Origin: Brucellaceae bacterium
GTDB lineage: Bacteria; Pseudomonadota; Alphaproteobacteria; Rhizobiales; Rhizobiaceae
Reading direction: 5' to 3'
Length of the DNA: 50,351 nucleotides
Assembly (NCBI GenBank): GCA_020637755.1
Contig: JACKJW010000018.1
Location: 1 to 50,351 of the forward strand
The translations under genes were made by a program, and so were the position numbers. The notes under the pieces are model-generated. The model was not told where the DNA came from. It made no database searches and was given only the letters and a program-made list of their open reading frames with translations. Below are positions 25,236 to 33,972 of this stretch, piece after piece (the first letter of the stretch is position 1; every line of letters starts with the position of its first letter).

Positions 25236-25880
25236 ATGGAGGAAAACCGCGCGACCGGCCAAGCCGACTGGGCGCAGGACCCGCGCATCATGGCCTTGAA
25301 GCCGATGGATGTGCCGGCCGGTTCGGTGCTGTTCAGACCGGGCGACGACGCCAAGGGATTTGTGCTTGTCCATTCGGGCCGGGTGGCGGTCTATCTCACC
25401 GGCAAGTCGGGCCGGGAGATCCTGCTCTATGCGGTGGAGCCGGGAGAAACCTGCATCCAGACGACGCTCGGCCTGCTGGGCGGCCAGCATTACACGGGCG
25501 AAGCGGTGGCGGAGACGCCGGTCACCCTGTCGCTGGTGCCGCGCGGCCTGTTCATGGACCTGATGGCGCATTCCGGCGGGTTCCGCACCTTTGTGTTCCG
25601 CGCCTTTGCCGACCGCATGGGCGAGGTGACGCGGGTTCTGGAGCAGGTGGCCTTCGTGAAGGTGGAGGCGCGTCTGGCCGCATTGCTTCTGGAGCGGGCC
25701 GATCCGTCCGGCACGGTCGAACTGACGCACCAGGCCATCGCGACGGCCATCGGCTCGGCCCGCGAGGTTGTCAGCCGCCGTCTTGAGACCCTGCGGGCGC
25801 GCGGTTGGGTCACGCTTGACCGCGGCCAAATCCGCATCGGCGACAGAGCCGCGCTCAGGGCGCTCGCGGAAGAATTTTGA
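25236..25880 (+). CDS. Crp/Fnr family transcriptional regulator
   Basis: 214 residues: an N-terminal cyclic-nucleotide-type beta barrel (AGSVLFRPGDDAKGFVLVHSGRVAVYL), a long dimer helix and a C-terminal winged helix (LTHQAIATAIGSAREVVSRRLETLRARGWV, with E/SR contact residues). It lacks the four Fnr cysteines; the only cysteine is Cys73 in PGETC, suggesting a different signal such as redox or a thiol. ATG 25236 is preceded by AAAGGA seven bases before; ATG 25200 is in frame but has no ribosome site. It is followed by a DUF2892 gene with two palindromes between, so it may regulate that gene. Confidence 0.88.
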   Translation: MEENRATGQADWAQDPRIMALKPMDVPAGSVLFRPGDDAKGFVLVHSGRVAVYLTGKSGREILLYAVEPGETCIQTTLGLLGGQHYTGEAVAETPVTLSLVPRGLFMDLMAHSGGFRTFVFRAFADRMGEVTRVLEQVAFVKVEARLAALLLERADPSGTVELTHQAIATAIGSAREVVSRRLETLRARGWVTLDRGQIRIGDRAALRALAEEF

Positions 25881-25886
25881 TCCTTG

Positions 25887-25899
25887 GTGACCTTGTCAC
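25887..25899. promoter_or_regulatory. Inverted repeat GTGAC-N3-GTCAC, candidate Crp/Fnr-family operator
   Basis: Located 7 bases after the regulator stop and about 85 before the DUF2892 start. GTGA and TCAC half-sites recall the CRP half-site TGTGA/TCACA but with a shorter spacing. Candidate binding site for the regulator encoded just upstream. Confidence 0.4.
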
Positions 25900-25904
25900 T
25901 GAAG

Positions 25905-25923
25905 TGCCATCCCATCGATGGCA
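25905..25923. promoter_or_regulatory. Inverted repeat TGCCATC-N5-GATGGCA
   Basis: Two 7-base arms (25905-25911, 25917-25923); the centre also contains the palindrome CCATCGATGG (25912-25921). It could be an operator or a short RNA hairpin in the DUF2892 leader. Confidence 0.4.
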
Positions 25924-25982
25924 TGTTGCCTTCAACGGCGGCTGCCAGCCGCCCGTTCCAATCCAGATCAAGGAGACAAGTC

Positions 25983-26195
25983 ATGTTCAAGAACAATGTC
26001 GGTACCGTCGACCGCGCCATCCGTGCCATCGTCGGCGTCGTCCTGCTCGCCCTCTATTTCACCGCCACGGTGACGGGTGTCCTGGGCTGGGTGGCCCTGA
26101 TTGCCGGTATCGTGATGCTCGCCACCGCTGCGCTCGGCTGGTGCCCGCCCTATTCGTTGCTCGGCATCAGCACCTGCTCGGTCAAGAAGGCCTGA
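25983..26195 (+). CDS. DUF2892 family small membrane protein (YgaP-like membrane domain)
   Basis: 70 residues, two membrane helices (about AIRAIVGVVLLALYFTAT and GWVALIAGIVMLATAALGW) with WCPPYSLLGISTC between helix end and C-terminus, the typical DUF2892 pattern of NVGTVDRAIR...W(C)P.Y...G..TC. In YgaP this domain is fused to a rhodanese; here it stands alone, so a sulfur-trafficking link is only suggestive. AAGGAGA lies eight bases before ATG 25983. The Crp/Fnr gene is about 100 bases upstream in the same direction. Confidence 0.88.
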   Translation: MFKNNVGTVDRAIRAIVGVVLLALYFTATVTGVLGWVALIAGIVMLATAALGWCPPYSLLGISTCSVKKA

Positions 26196-26216
26196 GGCAG
26201 CACACATCGCGTGATG

Positions 26217-26250
26217 AAAAGGCCCGTGGCGCATGCCGCGGGCCTTTTTC
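26217..26250. terminator. Bidirectional intrinsic terminator
   Basis: AAAA, then GGCCCGTGGC (26221-26230), loop GCAT, GCCGCGGGCC (26235-26244; one mismatch), then TTTTT. It sits between the converging DUF2892 and permease genes and can serve both. Confidence 0.8.
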
Positions 26251-26261
26251 GTCCGCACCCG

Positions 26262-27473
26262 TCAGCCTGCAAACTGGAAGGCGGCAAGCCCCATGCAAAT
26301 GGCGGCGGCGAACAGGCCCCACCAGCGCCAGAGGCGCAATTGCGGATAGTCCGCCATGCCTCCCAGCCGGAACAGTGACAGGTTCACCATGGCAAAGACC
26401 GCCAGCGTGACCAGACTGGTTGCTTCCGCGAGGCCGACGAGGGGAAAGAACAGCGCAAGCGCGGCGATGATGGTGGCGACGAGCAGCGTGGCGCGGCCCG
26501 GCGTGCGCCGCGCCGGATCGACATGGGCGAACCAGGCGGGGAGGATGCCTTCGCCAGCCATGCCGTAGAGCACGCGGGCCGCCATGACGATCTGCACGAG
26601 AATGCCGTTGACCATGGCGACGGCGGCGACGGCGGCCACCGGCTTGCCCGGCCAGCCCGTGATGGACTTAAACAGCACGGCCAGCGGTGCCGGCGACCCG
26701 GTGATGGCCGCGCGATCCGGTGCCAGTGTCGCGATGACCGAGAGCGCCACATAGATGATCACCGTCAGGCCAAGCGTGATGAAGATGGCCTTGGGCGCGG
26801 TGCGGACCGGATCGACGGTTTCCTCCGCCATGTTCTCGATATCCTCGAAGCCGATGAAGGCGAAGAAGGCGATGATTGCGCCTGAAAACACCGGCGCCAT
26901 GGCAGCCAGCGACAGGCTCGGGGTCAGCGTTTCCGCAATGTGCCGGGCGTCCGTCAGCAGAGGCGCTCCCAAGGCGATGATGATGATGAGCGTGCCGACC
27001 TCCAGAATGGTGATCAGGGCAGCAAAGAACACGCTCTCGCGCACGCCCCACCAGGCGATGAGGGACAGCACAGCGATGATGCCGATTGTGAGCACGGGCG
27101 CGGGCAGGGGCACTATGGTGCGCGCATAGCCGGCAAAGGCGAGCGCGATGACGGCAGACGAGACGATGCCGGTGACGACGACGCCGAAGCCCGCAAGGCC
27201 GCCGGCCAGCTTGCCGAGCCCGCGATTGACGAAGACGGCCTCGCCACCGGCCTTCGGAAACAGGCGCACCAGCAGCGCGTAGGACAGGCCGGTGGCGCCG
27301 GCAATCAGCCCGGCCAGCAGAAATGCCTGTGGCGCCCTGTCACCGGCCAGCGCCAGAATTTCGCCGATCAGTGCGAAGATGCCGGCACCGACCGTCACGC
27401 CCAATCCGTAGAACACGAGAAGCGGTAGGGTGAGCGTACGGCGCAGGCCGGTCTTTTCGTTGCCACTGTCCAT
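26262..27473 (-). CDS. APC superfamily amino-acid permease
   Basis: 403 residues with about 11-12 predicted helices, beginning LTLPLLVFYGLGVTVGAGIFALIGEIL, the signature of APC transporters (GxGIF). A further conserved stretch FIGFEDIENMAEETVDPVRTAPKAI corresponds to the helix 6/7 region of the cationic amino-acid transporter-like group. It sits in the inner membrane and probably imports an amino acid or polyamine; specificity is not readable. It is shorter than typical (430-500), through a short C-terminus. ATG at 27473; monocistronic, divergent from the MliC gene. Confidence 0.88.
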   Translation of the reverse strand: MDSGNEKTGLRRTLTLPLLVFYGLGVTVGAGIFALIGEILALAGDRAPQAFLLAGLIAGATGLSYALLVRLFPKAGGEAVFVNRGLGKLAGGLAGFGVVVTGIVSSAVIALAFAGYARTIVPLPAPVLTIGIIAVLSLIAWWGVRESVFFAALITILEVGTLIIIIALGAPLLTDARHIAETLTPSLSLAAMAPVFSGAIIAFFAFIGFEDIENMAEETVDPVRTAPKAIFITLGLTVIIYVALSVIATLAPDRAAITGSPAPLAVLFKSITGWPGKPVAAVAAVAMVNGILVQIVMAARVLYGMAGEGILPAWFAHVDPARRTPGRATLLVATIIAALALFFPLVGLAEATSLVTLAVFAMVNLSLFRLGGMADYPQLRLWRWWGLFAAAICMGLAAFQFAG

Positions 27474-27626
27474 GATGTGACACTACCATAGGCGTGGGGC
27501 CGTGCCGTGATCCCGGTCAAGTCCGGGAAGCTGAATGCAATGTGAAGGCGACGTTCCGAAGGCGTTCAAGCTGCGCTTCGCAGGGTGTCTTCATTGCTTT
27601 GAAGGATCAGATGAAGGGACACTTCC

Positions 27627-28319
27627 ATGCGCATCCGCCTCGCTTCCGCATTTCTCGCCGCTGCCATCGCGCTGCCTGCCCTCTCACCGGCGGCCAAGGC
27701 CACGGATTTCGGAGTGGCGGTTCCGCCCATGGCGCTTTTCGCCGTCTCCGTTTCCGCCGTCTATCACAGCGGCGGCGGTTTTTATTTCCTCGGCAACGGC
27801 CAATGGCAGGAGCGCGGTGACAATGGCGCAACATTCAATTTCATCGAGACGGCGCGCGGCGAAACAACCGTGATGCTGGAGGACCGCTCGCGCGGCGTCT
27901 TCATCGAACTGAACCTTGCGGGCAACATGATCCGCTATGCGGGGCCGGGCGACAACCAGTACCGCGACCTCTACCGTATCATCGGCACTCTGGACGGCAA
28001 CCAGCCGGTTCCGCAGGTTCCGGCCCCCTCTGCGCCACGCTTCACCGTCGATACGAGCGTGCCGATGAGCTTTTACAACAAGGTCAATTACACCTGTAGC
28101 GAGGGGATCCCGCTGACGGTGGAATATGTCTCGCGCGGCGGTATCGACTACGTGGCCTATTCCATGGACGGGGCGGCCAAGGTGCGGCTGCCGCAACAGC
28201 AGTCGGGTTCCGGCCTGCGCTATTCGGATGGTGAGGTGACGATCCTGTCGAAGGGCGCGCAGGTGCTCATCGCGTTCGGCGGCCAGGAAGACCGCTTCGA
28301 CACTTGCAACGAGCGGTAA
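27627..28319 (+). CDS. Secreted protein with C-terminal MliC-type lysozyme-inhibitor domain
   Basis: 230 residues. A signal peptide ends near AAKATD (about 25). The first half (FYFLGNGQWQERGDNGATF, then VMLEDRSRGVFIELNL and MIRYAGPGDN) resembles an unnamed domain seen in various bacterial secreted proteins. After a Pro-rich linker (about 129-138), residues 150-229 match MliC/PliC: VNYTCSEGIPLTVEYV, a central strand, SGSGLRYSDG, ILSKGAQVLI and the closing cysteine, so Cys153-Cys227 may form the family disulfide. MliC proteins block c-type lysozyme. No lipobox, so probably periplasmic. GAAGGGA is near ATG 27627. Palindromic sequence follows the stop. Confidence 0.8.
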   Translation: MRIRLASAFLAAAIALPALSPAAKATDFGVAVPPMALFAVSVSAVYHSGGGFYFLGNGQWQERGDNGATFNFIETARGETTVMLEDRSRGVFIELNLAGNMIRYAGPGDNQYRDLYRIIGTLDGNQPVPQVPAPSAPRFTVDTSVPMSFYNKVNYTCSEGIPLTVEYVSRGGIDYVAYSMDGAAKVRLPQQQSGSGLRYSDGEVTILSKGAQVLIAFGGQEDRFDTCNER

Positions 28320-28342
28320 TCTGATGCCAGCACCCATGGAAA

Positions 28343-28362
28343 GGGCCGCCCGCGGGCGGCCC
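28343..28362. terminator. 20-base perfect palindrome between converging genes, possible terminator
   Basis: GGGCCGCCCG followed by its exact complement forms a strong hairpin, lying between the converging MliC and ychF genes. There is no T-run after it in either direction, so it may work with Rho or be something else. Confidence 0.45.
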
Positions 28363-28390
28363 CTGCCTTGTCAGGGATTGCAGGACGCGC

Positions 28391-29494
28391 TCACGTATTG
28401 AAGCGGAAGTGCATGATGTCACCGTCATGCACCACATATTCCTTGCCTTCGTCGCGCGCCTTGCCGGCTTCCTTGGCAGCCGTTTCGCCGCCAAGCGTCA
28501 CGAAATCCTGATAGGCGATGGTGTTGGCGCGGATGAAGCCGCGTTCGAAATCCGTATGGATCACGCCGGCGGCCGCCGGTGCCTTGGTGCCGCGCTCGAT
28601 GGTCCAGGCGCGGGCCTCCTTGGGGCCGACGGTGAAATAGGTGATGAGGTGCAGCAGGTCGTAGCCCGCGCGGATCAGCCGGTCGAGGCCGGGCTCCTCA
28701 AGGCCCATCTCGGCCAGGAATTCCTTGGCTTCGTCGTCGGGGAGCTGCGCGACTTCCGATTCGATGGCGGCGGAGATGATGACGGTGGAGGCGCCCTGCG
28801 CCTCGGCCATCGCGGCCACGGCCTTTGTGTGCTCGTTGCCGGAGGCGGCATCGGCCTCGGCGACGTTGCAGACATAGAGCACGGGGTGCGAGGTGAGCAG
28901 GTTCAGCCCCTCCAGCAGCTTCAGGTCTTCGGCAGCGATGTCCTTGCGCATGACGCGCACCGGCTTGCCATCGGTCAGCAGCGCGATGGCCTGCTCCATC
29001 ACCGGGAGCACGGTCATGCTTTCCTTGTCCTTGGCCTGCGCGCGCTTGCGCACATTCACCACGCGGCGCTCCAGGCTTTCCAGGTCCGACAGCATGAGCT
29101 CGGTTTCCACCACCTCGGCGTCGGCGACCGGGCTGATGCGGCCTTCCACATGGGTGATGTCGTCATCCTCGAAGCAACGCAGCACGTGGACGATGGCGTC
29201 CACCTCGCGGATGTTGGCGAGGAACTGGTTGCCGAGGCCTTCGCCCTTGGACGCACCGCGCACAAGGCCCGCAATATCCACAAACGAGATGCGCGTCGGG
29301 ATGATCTCCTTCGAGCCGGCGATCTTGGCGATGGCATAAAGGCGCGGGTCCGGCACGGCCACTTCGCCGGTGTTCGGCTCGATGGTGCAGAAGGGATAGT
29401 TCGCCGCCTGCGCCGCCGCCGTCTTGGTCAGCGCGTTGAAGAGCGTGGACTTGCCCACATTGGGAAGCCCGACGATGCCGCATTTGAAGCCCAT
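28391..29494 (-). CDS. ychF: Redox-regulated ATPase YchF
   Basis: 367 residues of the Obg-related YchF/OLA1 P-loop protein, an ATPase (not GTPase) that associates with ribosomes and redox stress response. G1 is GLPNVGKSTLFNAL at residues 8-21, G3 DIAGLVRGASKGEGLGNQFL, and the nucleotide-specificity segment reads NVAEADAASG instead of NKxD. A C-terminal TGS domain (FTVGPKEARAWTIERGTKAPAAAG, then FERGFIRANTIAY) closes it. ATG at 29494. It is followed upstream by the AT-rich membrane locus, with 77 bases between. Confidence 0.96.
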   Translation of the reverse strand: MGFKCGIVGLPNVGKSTLFNALTKTAAAQAANYPFCTIEPNTGEVAVPDPRLYAIAKIAGSKEIIPTRISFVDIAGLVRGASKGEGLGNQFLANIREVDAIVHVLRCFEDDDITHVEGRISPVADAEVVETELMLSDLESLERRVVNVRKRAQAKDKESMTVLPVMEQAIALLTDGKPVRVMRKDIAAEDLKLLEGLNLLTSHPVLYVCNVAEADAASGNEHTKAVAAMAEAQGASTVIISAAIESEVAQLPDDEAKEFLAEMGLEEPGLDRLIRAGYDLLHLITYFTVGPKEARAWTIERGTKAPAAAGVIHTDFERGFIRANTIAYQDFVTLGGETAAKEAGKARDEGKEYVVHDGDIMHFRFNT

Positions 29495-29571
29495 GGAAGA
29501 TGCCTGCCGGAACGTGTCAGTTTTGCCCGCAGGCTATGGGGGAGAGGGGCCAAAAGGTCAAGGGCGGGAGC

Positions 29572-30528
29572 TCACAGGCCCGATATCAATCCGCTGCTGT
29601 GCAGCGCGACCTGTTCGAGAAGCAGGCCGATGGGCTTCACCCAAGCCGAGAATGCGGAAAACAGGCCCCAGCAAAGCAGGCACACCAGGGCGAAAGCGGG
29701 CAGCATCCAGAGCTTGCGGTAAAGCATCACCCGCGCCACGGCCTGCCTGGCAGATACCGGCATGTCATCGTCAATCAGTCCAGCGGTCTTCTGAGCTGGA
29801 GGTGACCAGACAGTCATGGCGTGACCAAGACCCAGGGTCATGTGAATGACGGTTGGAAGCAGCGTCGTCCCGAGCATTCCGGTGACCATAATGCCTTTGC
29901 TCAAAGGATAGTTCCGCGCCAGCTCGATTTGCGATTTCCAGTCGAACTCGGGAATGCCGTACCATGCGTAAATCGTATTCAATGCCTCCAACACTAGGGC
30001 TGTCAGCGCCACGAGCCAAACCAGGCAGGTCACTGCGACGATAATGTCGACGACAACAGCGAGTAGCACGGAGGCAAATCCGCTGAAGCCGTCTTTGCCA
30101 TGATCGATCTGTTCCAGCAGGAACCGTGTAGAGCCCCAGGACATCATGTCCAGAACAGCATTTGTCAGCGGAAGAAGAAGTAGAAAAACGGGAACGGCAA
30201 ATGCACCAGTTAAGACACTATAACTGATGGAGTCGAAAATCGCGGGATAAAATGTGTTATGATCTCCGAGATGGAAATCAAAATTATTGCGTGAAATGGA
30301 AATAGCAAAAAAAATTACATAAGATATAGAAATAGCAATTATTAATAGAAATACGCTTTTATATCTATATGAGTTTGAAAATATAAAAGAAAAAGATATG
30401 AAAAAGACAAAAGGCGCAACATAAATTATCTCATAATTATCTATATTATAAATATATATAAGCAATATTATAATTGAAATTATAGTAGATAATGATAATG
30501 CAATGAAAATAAATAAAGTAAATTTCAC
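29572..30528 (-). CDS. Integral membrane protein, downstream half of a locus split by one in-frame TAA
   Basis: 318 residues from GTG 30528, with AGGATAA six bases before. Six to seven predicted helices. Its first 100 residues are rich in Ile, Phe, Leu, Tyr and Asn and encoded by AT-rich DNA with many ATA and TTA codons; from about 30200 leftwards the composition returns to normal. A PLTNAVLDMMSWGSTRFLLEQ segment resembles membrane proteins I have seen as one longer chain with the upstream gene's features. The frame is the same as that of the gene at 30532-31074, with only TAA and TAT between. It may be a second subunit, the end of an interrupted gene, or made by stop readthrough. Confidence 0.65.
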   Translation of the reverse strand: MKFTLFIFIALSLSTIISIIILLIYIYNIDNYEIIYVAPFVFFISFSFIFSNSYRYKSVFLLIIAISISYVIFFAISISRNNFDFHLGDHNTFYPAIFDSISYSVLTGAFAVPVFLLLLPLTNAVLDMMSWGSTRFLLEQIDHGKDGFSGFASVLLAVVVDIIVAVTCLVWLVALTALVLEALNTIYAWYGIPEFDWKSQIELARNYPLSKGIMVTGMLGTTLLPTVIHMTLGLGHAMTVWSPPAQKTAGLIDDDMPVSARQAVARVMLYRKLWMLPAFALVCLLCWGLFSAFSAWVKPIGLLLEQVALHSSGLISGL

Positions 30529-30790
30529 ATATTATCCTAAATTTTTATCAATAAATATATTACTTTTTTTAATAATATTTATTACCAGTTCCGATTTATA
30601 ATCAATAATATTGCCTATTTTATATGAATAAATAGCAAATAATATAATTAAAATAATCATTGTAAATATTAATCTTTGGGAAAAGTCAATATTGGGCAGC
30701 AATATAAAAGAACCAATATTTCCAGACATTCCAAATACCCAAGAAATAAATAGTAGCGATATTGGATATACAAAAGCGATCTCGAAAACT
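30200..30790. other. AT-rich island within coding sequence
   Basis: Hand counts give 11 G/C of 60 at 30301-30360 and 6 of 60 at 30421-30480, against roughly 60-65% elsewhere. It covers the end of one membrane gene and the start of the next, yet both minus-strand frames stay open except for the single TAA at 30532-30534. There are no repeats at the edges and no mobile-element genes. Boundaries are approximate (a few tens of bases). Confidence 0.9.
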
Positions 30791-31074
30791 CGGTTGAAAC
30801 AGCGCCAACTCCACGGTGGACCGAACCGAGCGTCGGCCCAGGTAGTAAATCCCGTAAGCGCCGTAATGTATCGCTGAAACGCGGTGGTTTGCCCTTTCAG
30901 TTCAGCCTTGATCCGCGCCCGGTCCTGGACGTCTTCGAGTTGAGCCTTCACCGCATTGTAGTAATAGGCCAACAGCCCGAGAAAGACCGGCATGCCAATG
31001 GCCGCCAGCACACTGAAAAAACCCCATCCACCCCAAGTATAAAAATTCGGCTCGGCCACGTTTTTCCCTCGCAT
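30532..31074 (-). CDS. Membrane protein, upstream half of the split AT-rich locus
   Basis: 180 residues from ATG 31074 (TTG 31107 is in frame upstream; neither has a strong ribosome site). One helix at about 17-38 (FFSVLAAIGMPVFLGLLAYYY), a charged, probably cytoplasmic helix (KAQLEDVQDRARIKAELKGQ), then FGPPWSWRCFNRVFEIAFVYPI leading into two more helices. The last third is AT-rich. It ends NLG then TAA at 30532-30534; one codon later, in the same frame, the next gene's GTG begins. The SD of that gene overlaps this stop, so coupling or readthrough is possible. Function unknown. Confidence 0.62.
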   Translation of the reverse strand: MRGKNVAEPNFYTWGGWGFFSVLAAIGMPVFLGLLAYYYNAVKAQLEDVQDRARIKAELKGQTTAFQRYITALTGFTTWADARFGPPWSWRCFNRVFEIAFVYPISLLFISWVFGMSGNIGSFILLPNIDFSQRLIFTMIILIILFAIYSYKIGNIIDYKSELVINIIKKSNIFIDKNLG

Positions 31075-31213
31075 TCCATAGGTGCCGTTTTCCGGGCCTG
31101 GTGGCAAGCGGAAGTTGAAGAGGCGGAAGGAATTTGGGATTTCGTGCGGTGTACGCAGAATGAGTCAGATTTGCCGAACCGCAGTGATTAGGCGGGGCGG
31201 GAAGGTCTCAGGC

Positions 31214-31954
31214 TCACCCCTTGCCAAGCAGCTTCTTCAGCATCGCGGCCATCGGGCCGCTTTCCGGCACGTTCACCCTGGGCGCGTTGTTGCGGGCCTG
31301 GTGAATGTGGCTCCTGCCTTTCGGGGCGGGATTGGGGGCTGATGTCCCGTCCTTTGCCGGAGAGGTGTCAGCCTTGCCGGGGCGCTGCGGCTGGGTCAGC
31401 ACGGCCACACGGTTCATGAAGCCGGCATCGTCGCCCTTTGCCAGCAGCGGAGCGGCGTCGGCAATGGCATCCATCAGCGGGTCCAGCCATGTTGCGTCGG
31501 CCTTGGCGAAGTCGCCCAGCACCCAGTTGTGCACGAGATTCTTGTCGCCGGGATGGCCGATGCCGATGCGCACACGGCGATAGTCCTTGCCGCAATGGGC
31601 ATCCATCGACTTGATGCCATTGTGCCCGCCGGTACCGCCGCCCGTCTTCACGCGCAGCTTGCCGGGTGCAAGGTCAAGCTCGTCGTAGAGCACCACGATG
31701 TCCGCGGGCGAGAGCTTGTAGAAGCGCATGGCTTCGCCGGCGGACTGGCCGGACAGGTTCATGAAGGTCTGCGGCTTGATCAGCAGGGTCTTTTCGCCGC
31801 CGAGCTGGCCTTCGCAAACCAGTGCGGAGAATTTCTTCGTCCAGGGCGAAAAGGAATGGCGGCGGGCAATCGCGTCCGCCGCCATGAAACCGGCATTGTG
31901 CCGGTTGTTCGCATATTGGGCGCCGGGATTTCCGAGACCTGCAAGGATCAGCAT
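31214..31954 (-). CDS. pth: Peptidyl-tRNA hydrolase
   Basis: 246 residues of Pth, which cleaves peptidyl-tRNA released from ribosomes. Catalytic His19 is in NNRHNAGF; LGNPG, TFMNLSGQSAGE, YDELDLAPGKLR and GGTGGHNGIKSM are all intact. About 55 residues beyond the usual end are Pro/Ala/Lys-rich (TSPAKDGTSAPNPAPKG and on), a C-terminal extension common in related alphaproteobacteria. It follows rplY on the same strand after 38 bases, the classic rplY-pth pairing. ATG at 31954. Confidence 0.96.
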   Translation of the reverse strand: MLILAGLGNPGAQYANNRHNAGFMAADAIARRHSFSPWTKKFSALVCEGQLGGEKTLLIKPQTFMNLSGQSAGEAMRFYKLSPADIVVLYDELDLAPGKLRVKTGGGTGGHNGIKSMDAHCGKDYRRVRIGIGHPGDKNLVHNWVLGDFAKADATWLDPLMDAIADAAPLLAKGDDAGFMNRVAVLTQPQRPGKADTSPAKDGTSAPNPAPKGRSHIHQARNNAPRVNVPESGPMAAMLKKLLGKG

Positions 31955-31992
31955 GTCCGGACCTCCAGCAGAGGGCCTGGCCGAAGCCGGGC

Positions 31993-32616
31993 TTATTCCT
32001 CTTCGCCCGCGGCCTCACCGGCAGCGGCATTTTCCTCGGACTTGAGGCCAGCCGGGGCGGCGATGGTGGCGATGGTGAAGTCGCGGTCGGTGATGACCGG
32101 CGTCACGCCTTCCGGCAGCTTCACATGCGAGATGTGGATGCCGTCGCCGACATCAAGGCCGGTCAGGTCGGCGTCGATGCTTTCCGGGATGGCATTGGCC
32201 GGGCAGTGAACCTCGACTTCGTGACGGACGATGTTCAGCACGCCGCCACGCTTGATGCCGGGAGAGGCTTCCTCGTTGTGGAAGTGCACCGGAACCTCGA
32301 CGGTCACGATGGTGTTCTTCGAGACGCGAAGGAAATCCACATGCATGGTGAAGCCCTTCAGCGGATCAAGCTGGTACTCCTTGGGGAGAACCTGGATCTT
32401 CTCGCCGTCCACATCGATCGTGGCGATGGTGGTCATGAAACCACCGCCATAAATCTTCAGGTGCGTTTCCTTGTAAGGAAGCGAGATGGAGAGGGGAGCC
32501 TGCTTGTCACCATAGATGACGGCAGGGATACGGCCGGAGCGACGCAGTGCGCGGGAGGACCCCTTACCTGCCCGTTCGCGCTTCTCGGCCGTGAGCTCGT
32601 AAGTATCGTGGCTCAT
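31993..32616 (-). CDS. rplY: 50S ribosomal protein L25/general stress protein Ctc
   Basis: 207 residues of the long (CTC-type) L25, which binds 5S rRNA. The N-terminal L25 domain (GSSRALRRSGRIPAVIYGDKQAPLSIS) is followed by the beta-rich TL5 C-terminal domain (VPVHFHNEEASPGIKRGGVLNIVRHEVEV, CPANAIPESIDADLTGL) and an acidic tail. ATG at 32616 has AAAGGAA six bases before. Neighbours are prs upstream and pth downstream, an order conserved in many bacteria. Confidence 0.96.
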   Translation of the reverse strand: MSHDTYELTAEKRERAGKGSSRALRRSGRIPAVIYGDKQAPLSISLPYKETHLKIYGGGFMTTIATIDVDGEKIQVLPKEYQLDPLKGFTMHVDFLRVSKNTIVTVEVPVHFHNEEASPGIKRGGVLNIVRHEVEVHCPANAIPESIDADLTGLDVGDGIHISHVKLPEGVTPVITDRDFTIATIAAPAGLKSEENAAAGEAAGEEE

Positions 32617-32908
32617 GGCTGTTCCTTTCAGGTTGTGGAGCGCCATTTCCGCCGCAGCGCAAATGACGTGAAACGGCCACCGCACAAACCGCTCTTTCCG
32701 CCGGAGCGGGCCGATGGACAGTCATGTGCGGGAACCGCATCATCCGCGTTGCCTCCAAGGGTGTCTGCGCGGACGGCGCTCCATAGCCCAACGGGGCATC
32801 GAAGGCAAGGCCGGGCGCAGCGCCATCGCGCTGCTGCGCCTTCACGTCAATCTGTTCAACGTGCAGGCCGGAGCGGCAGCGGGGCGAATGGGCTTTTCGC
32901 TGGTGCAA
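32617..32908. other. Intergenic region between prs and rplY
   Basis: 292 bases with no supported gene. It must hold the rplY promoter and leader. A GC-rich possible hairpin (GCGCAGCG and GCTGCTGCGC around 32816-32841) is the only structure I noticed; no T-run follows on the minus strand. Confidence 0.5.
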
Positions 32909-33841
<933 letters not shown>

Positions 33842-33972
33842 GGCTTGGCCCCTGGCGGTGATCGGCACTGCCCGGCCTTTTAGCCGGGTCACCTGTTATT
33901 GCAAGTGCACAAGTCCCGATTCAAAGGGGATTCGGGAAAAAAGATGAACGTGCCGTTTCGGCTGCCGCCGCG

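Noticed and set aside
30200..30790. AT-rich island as an insertion sequence or prophage remnant
   Set aside because: No transposase, terminal inverted repeats, integrase or tRNA; both genes read through it.
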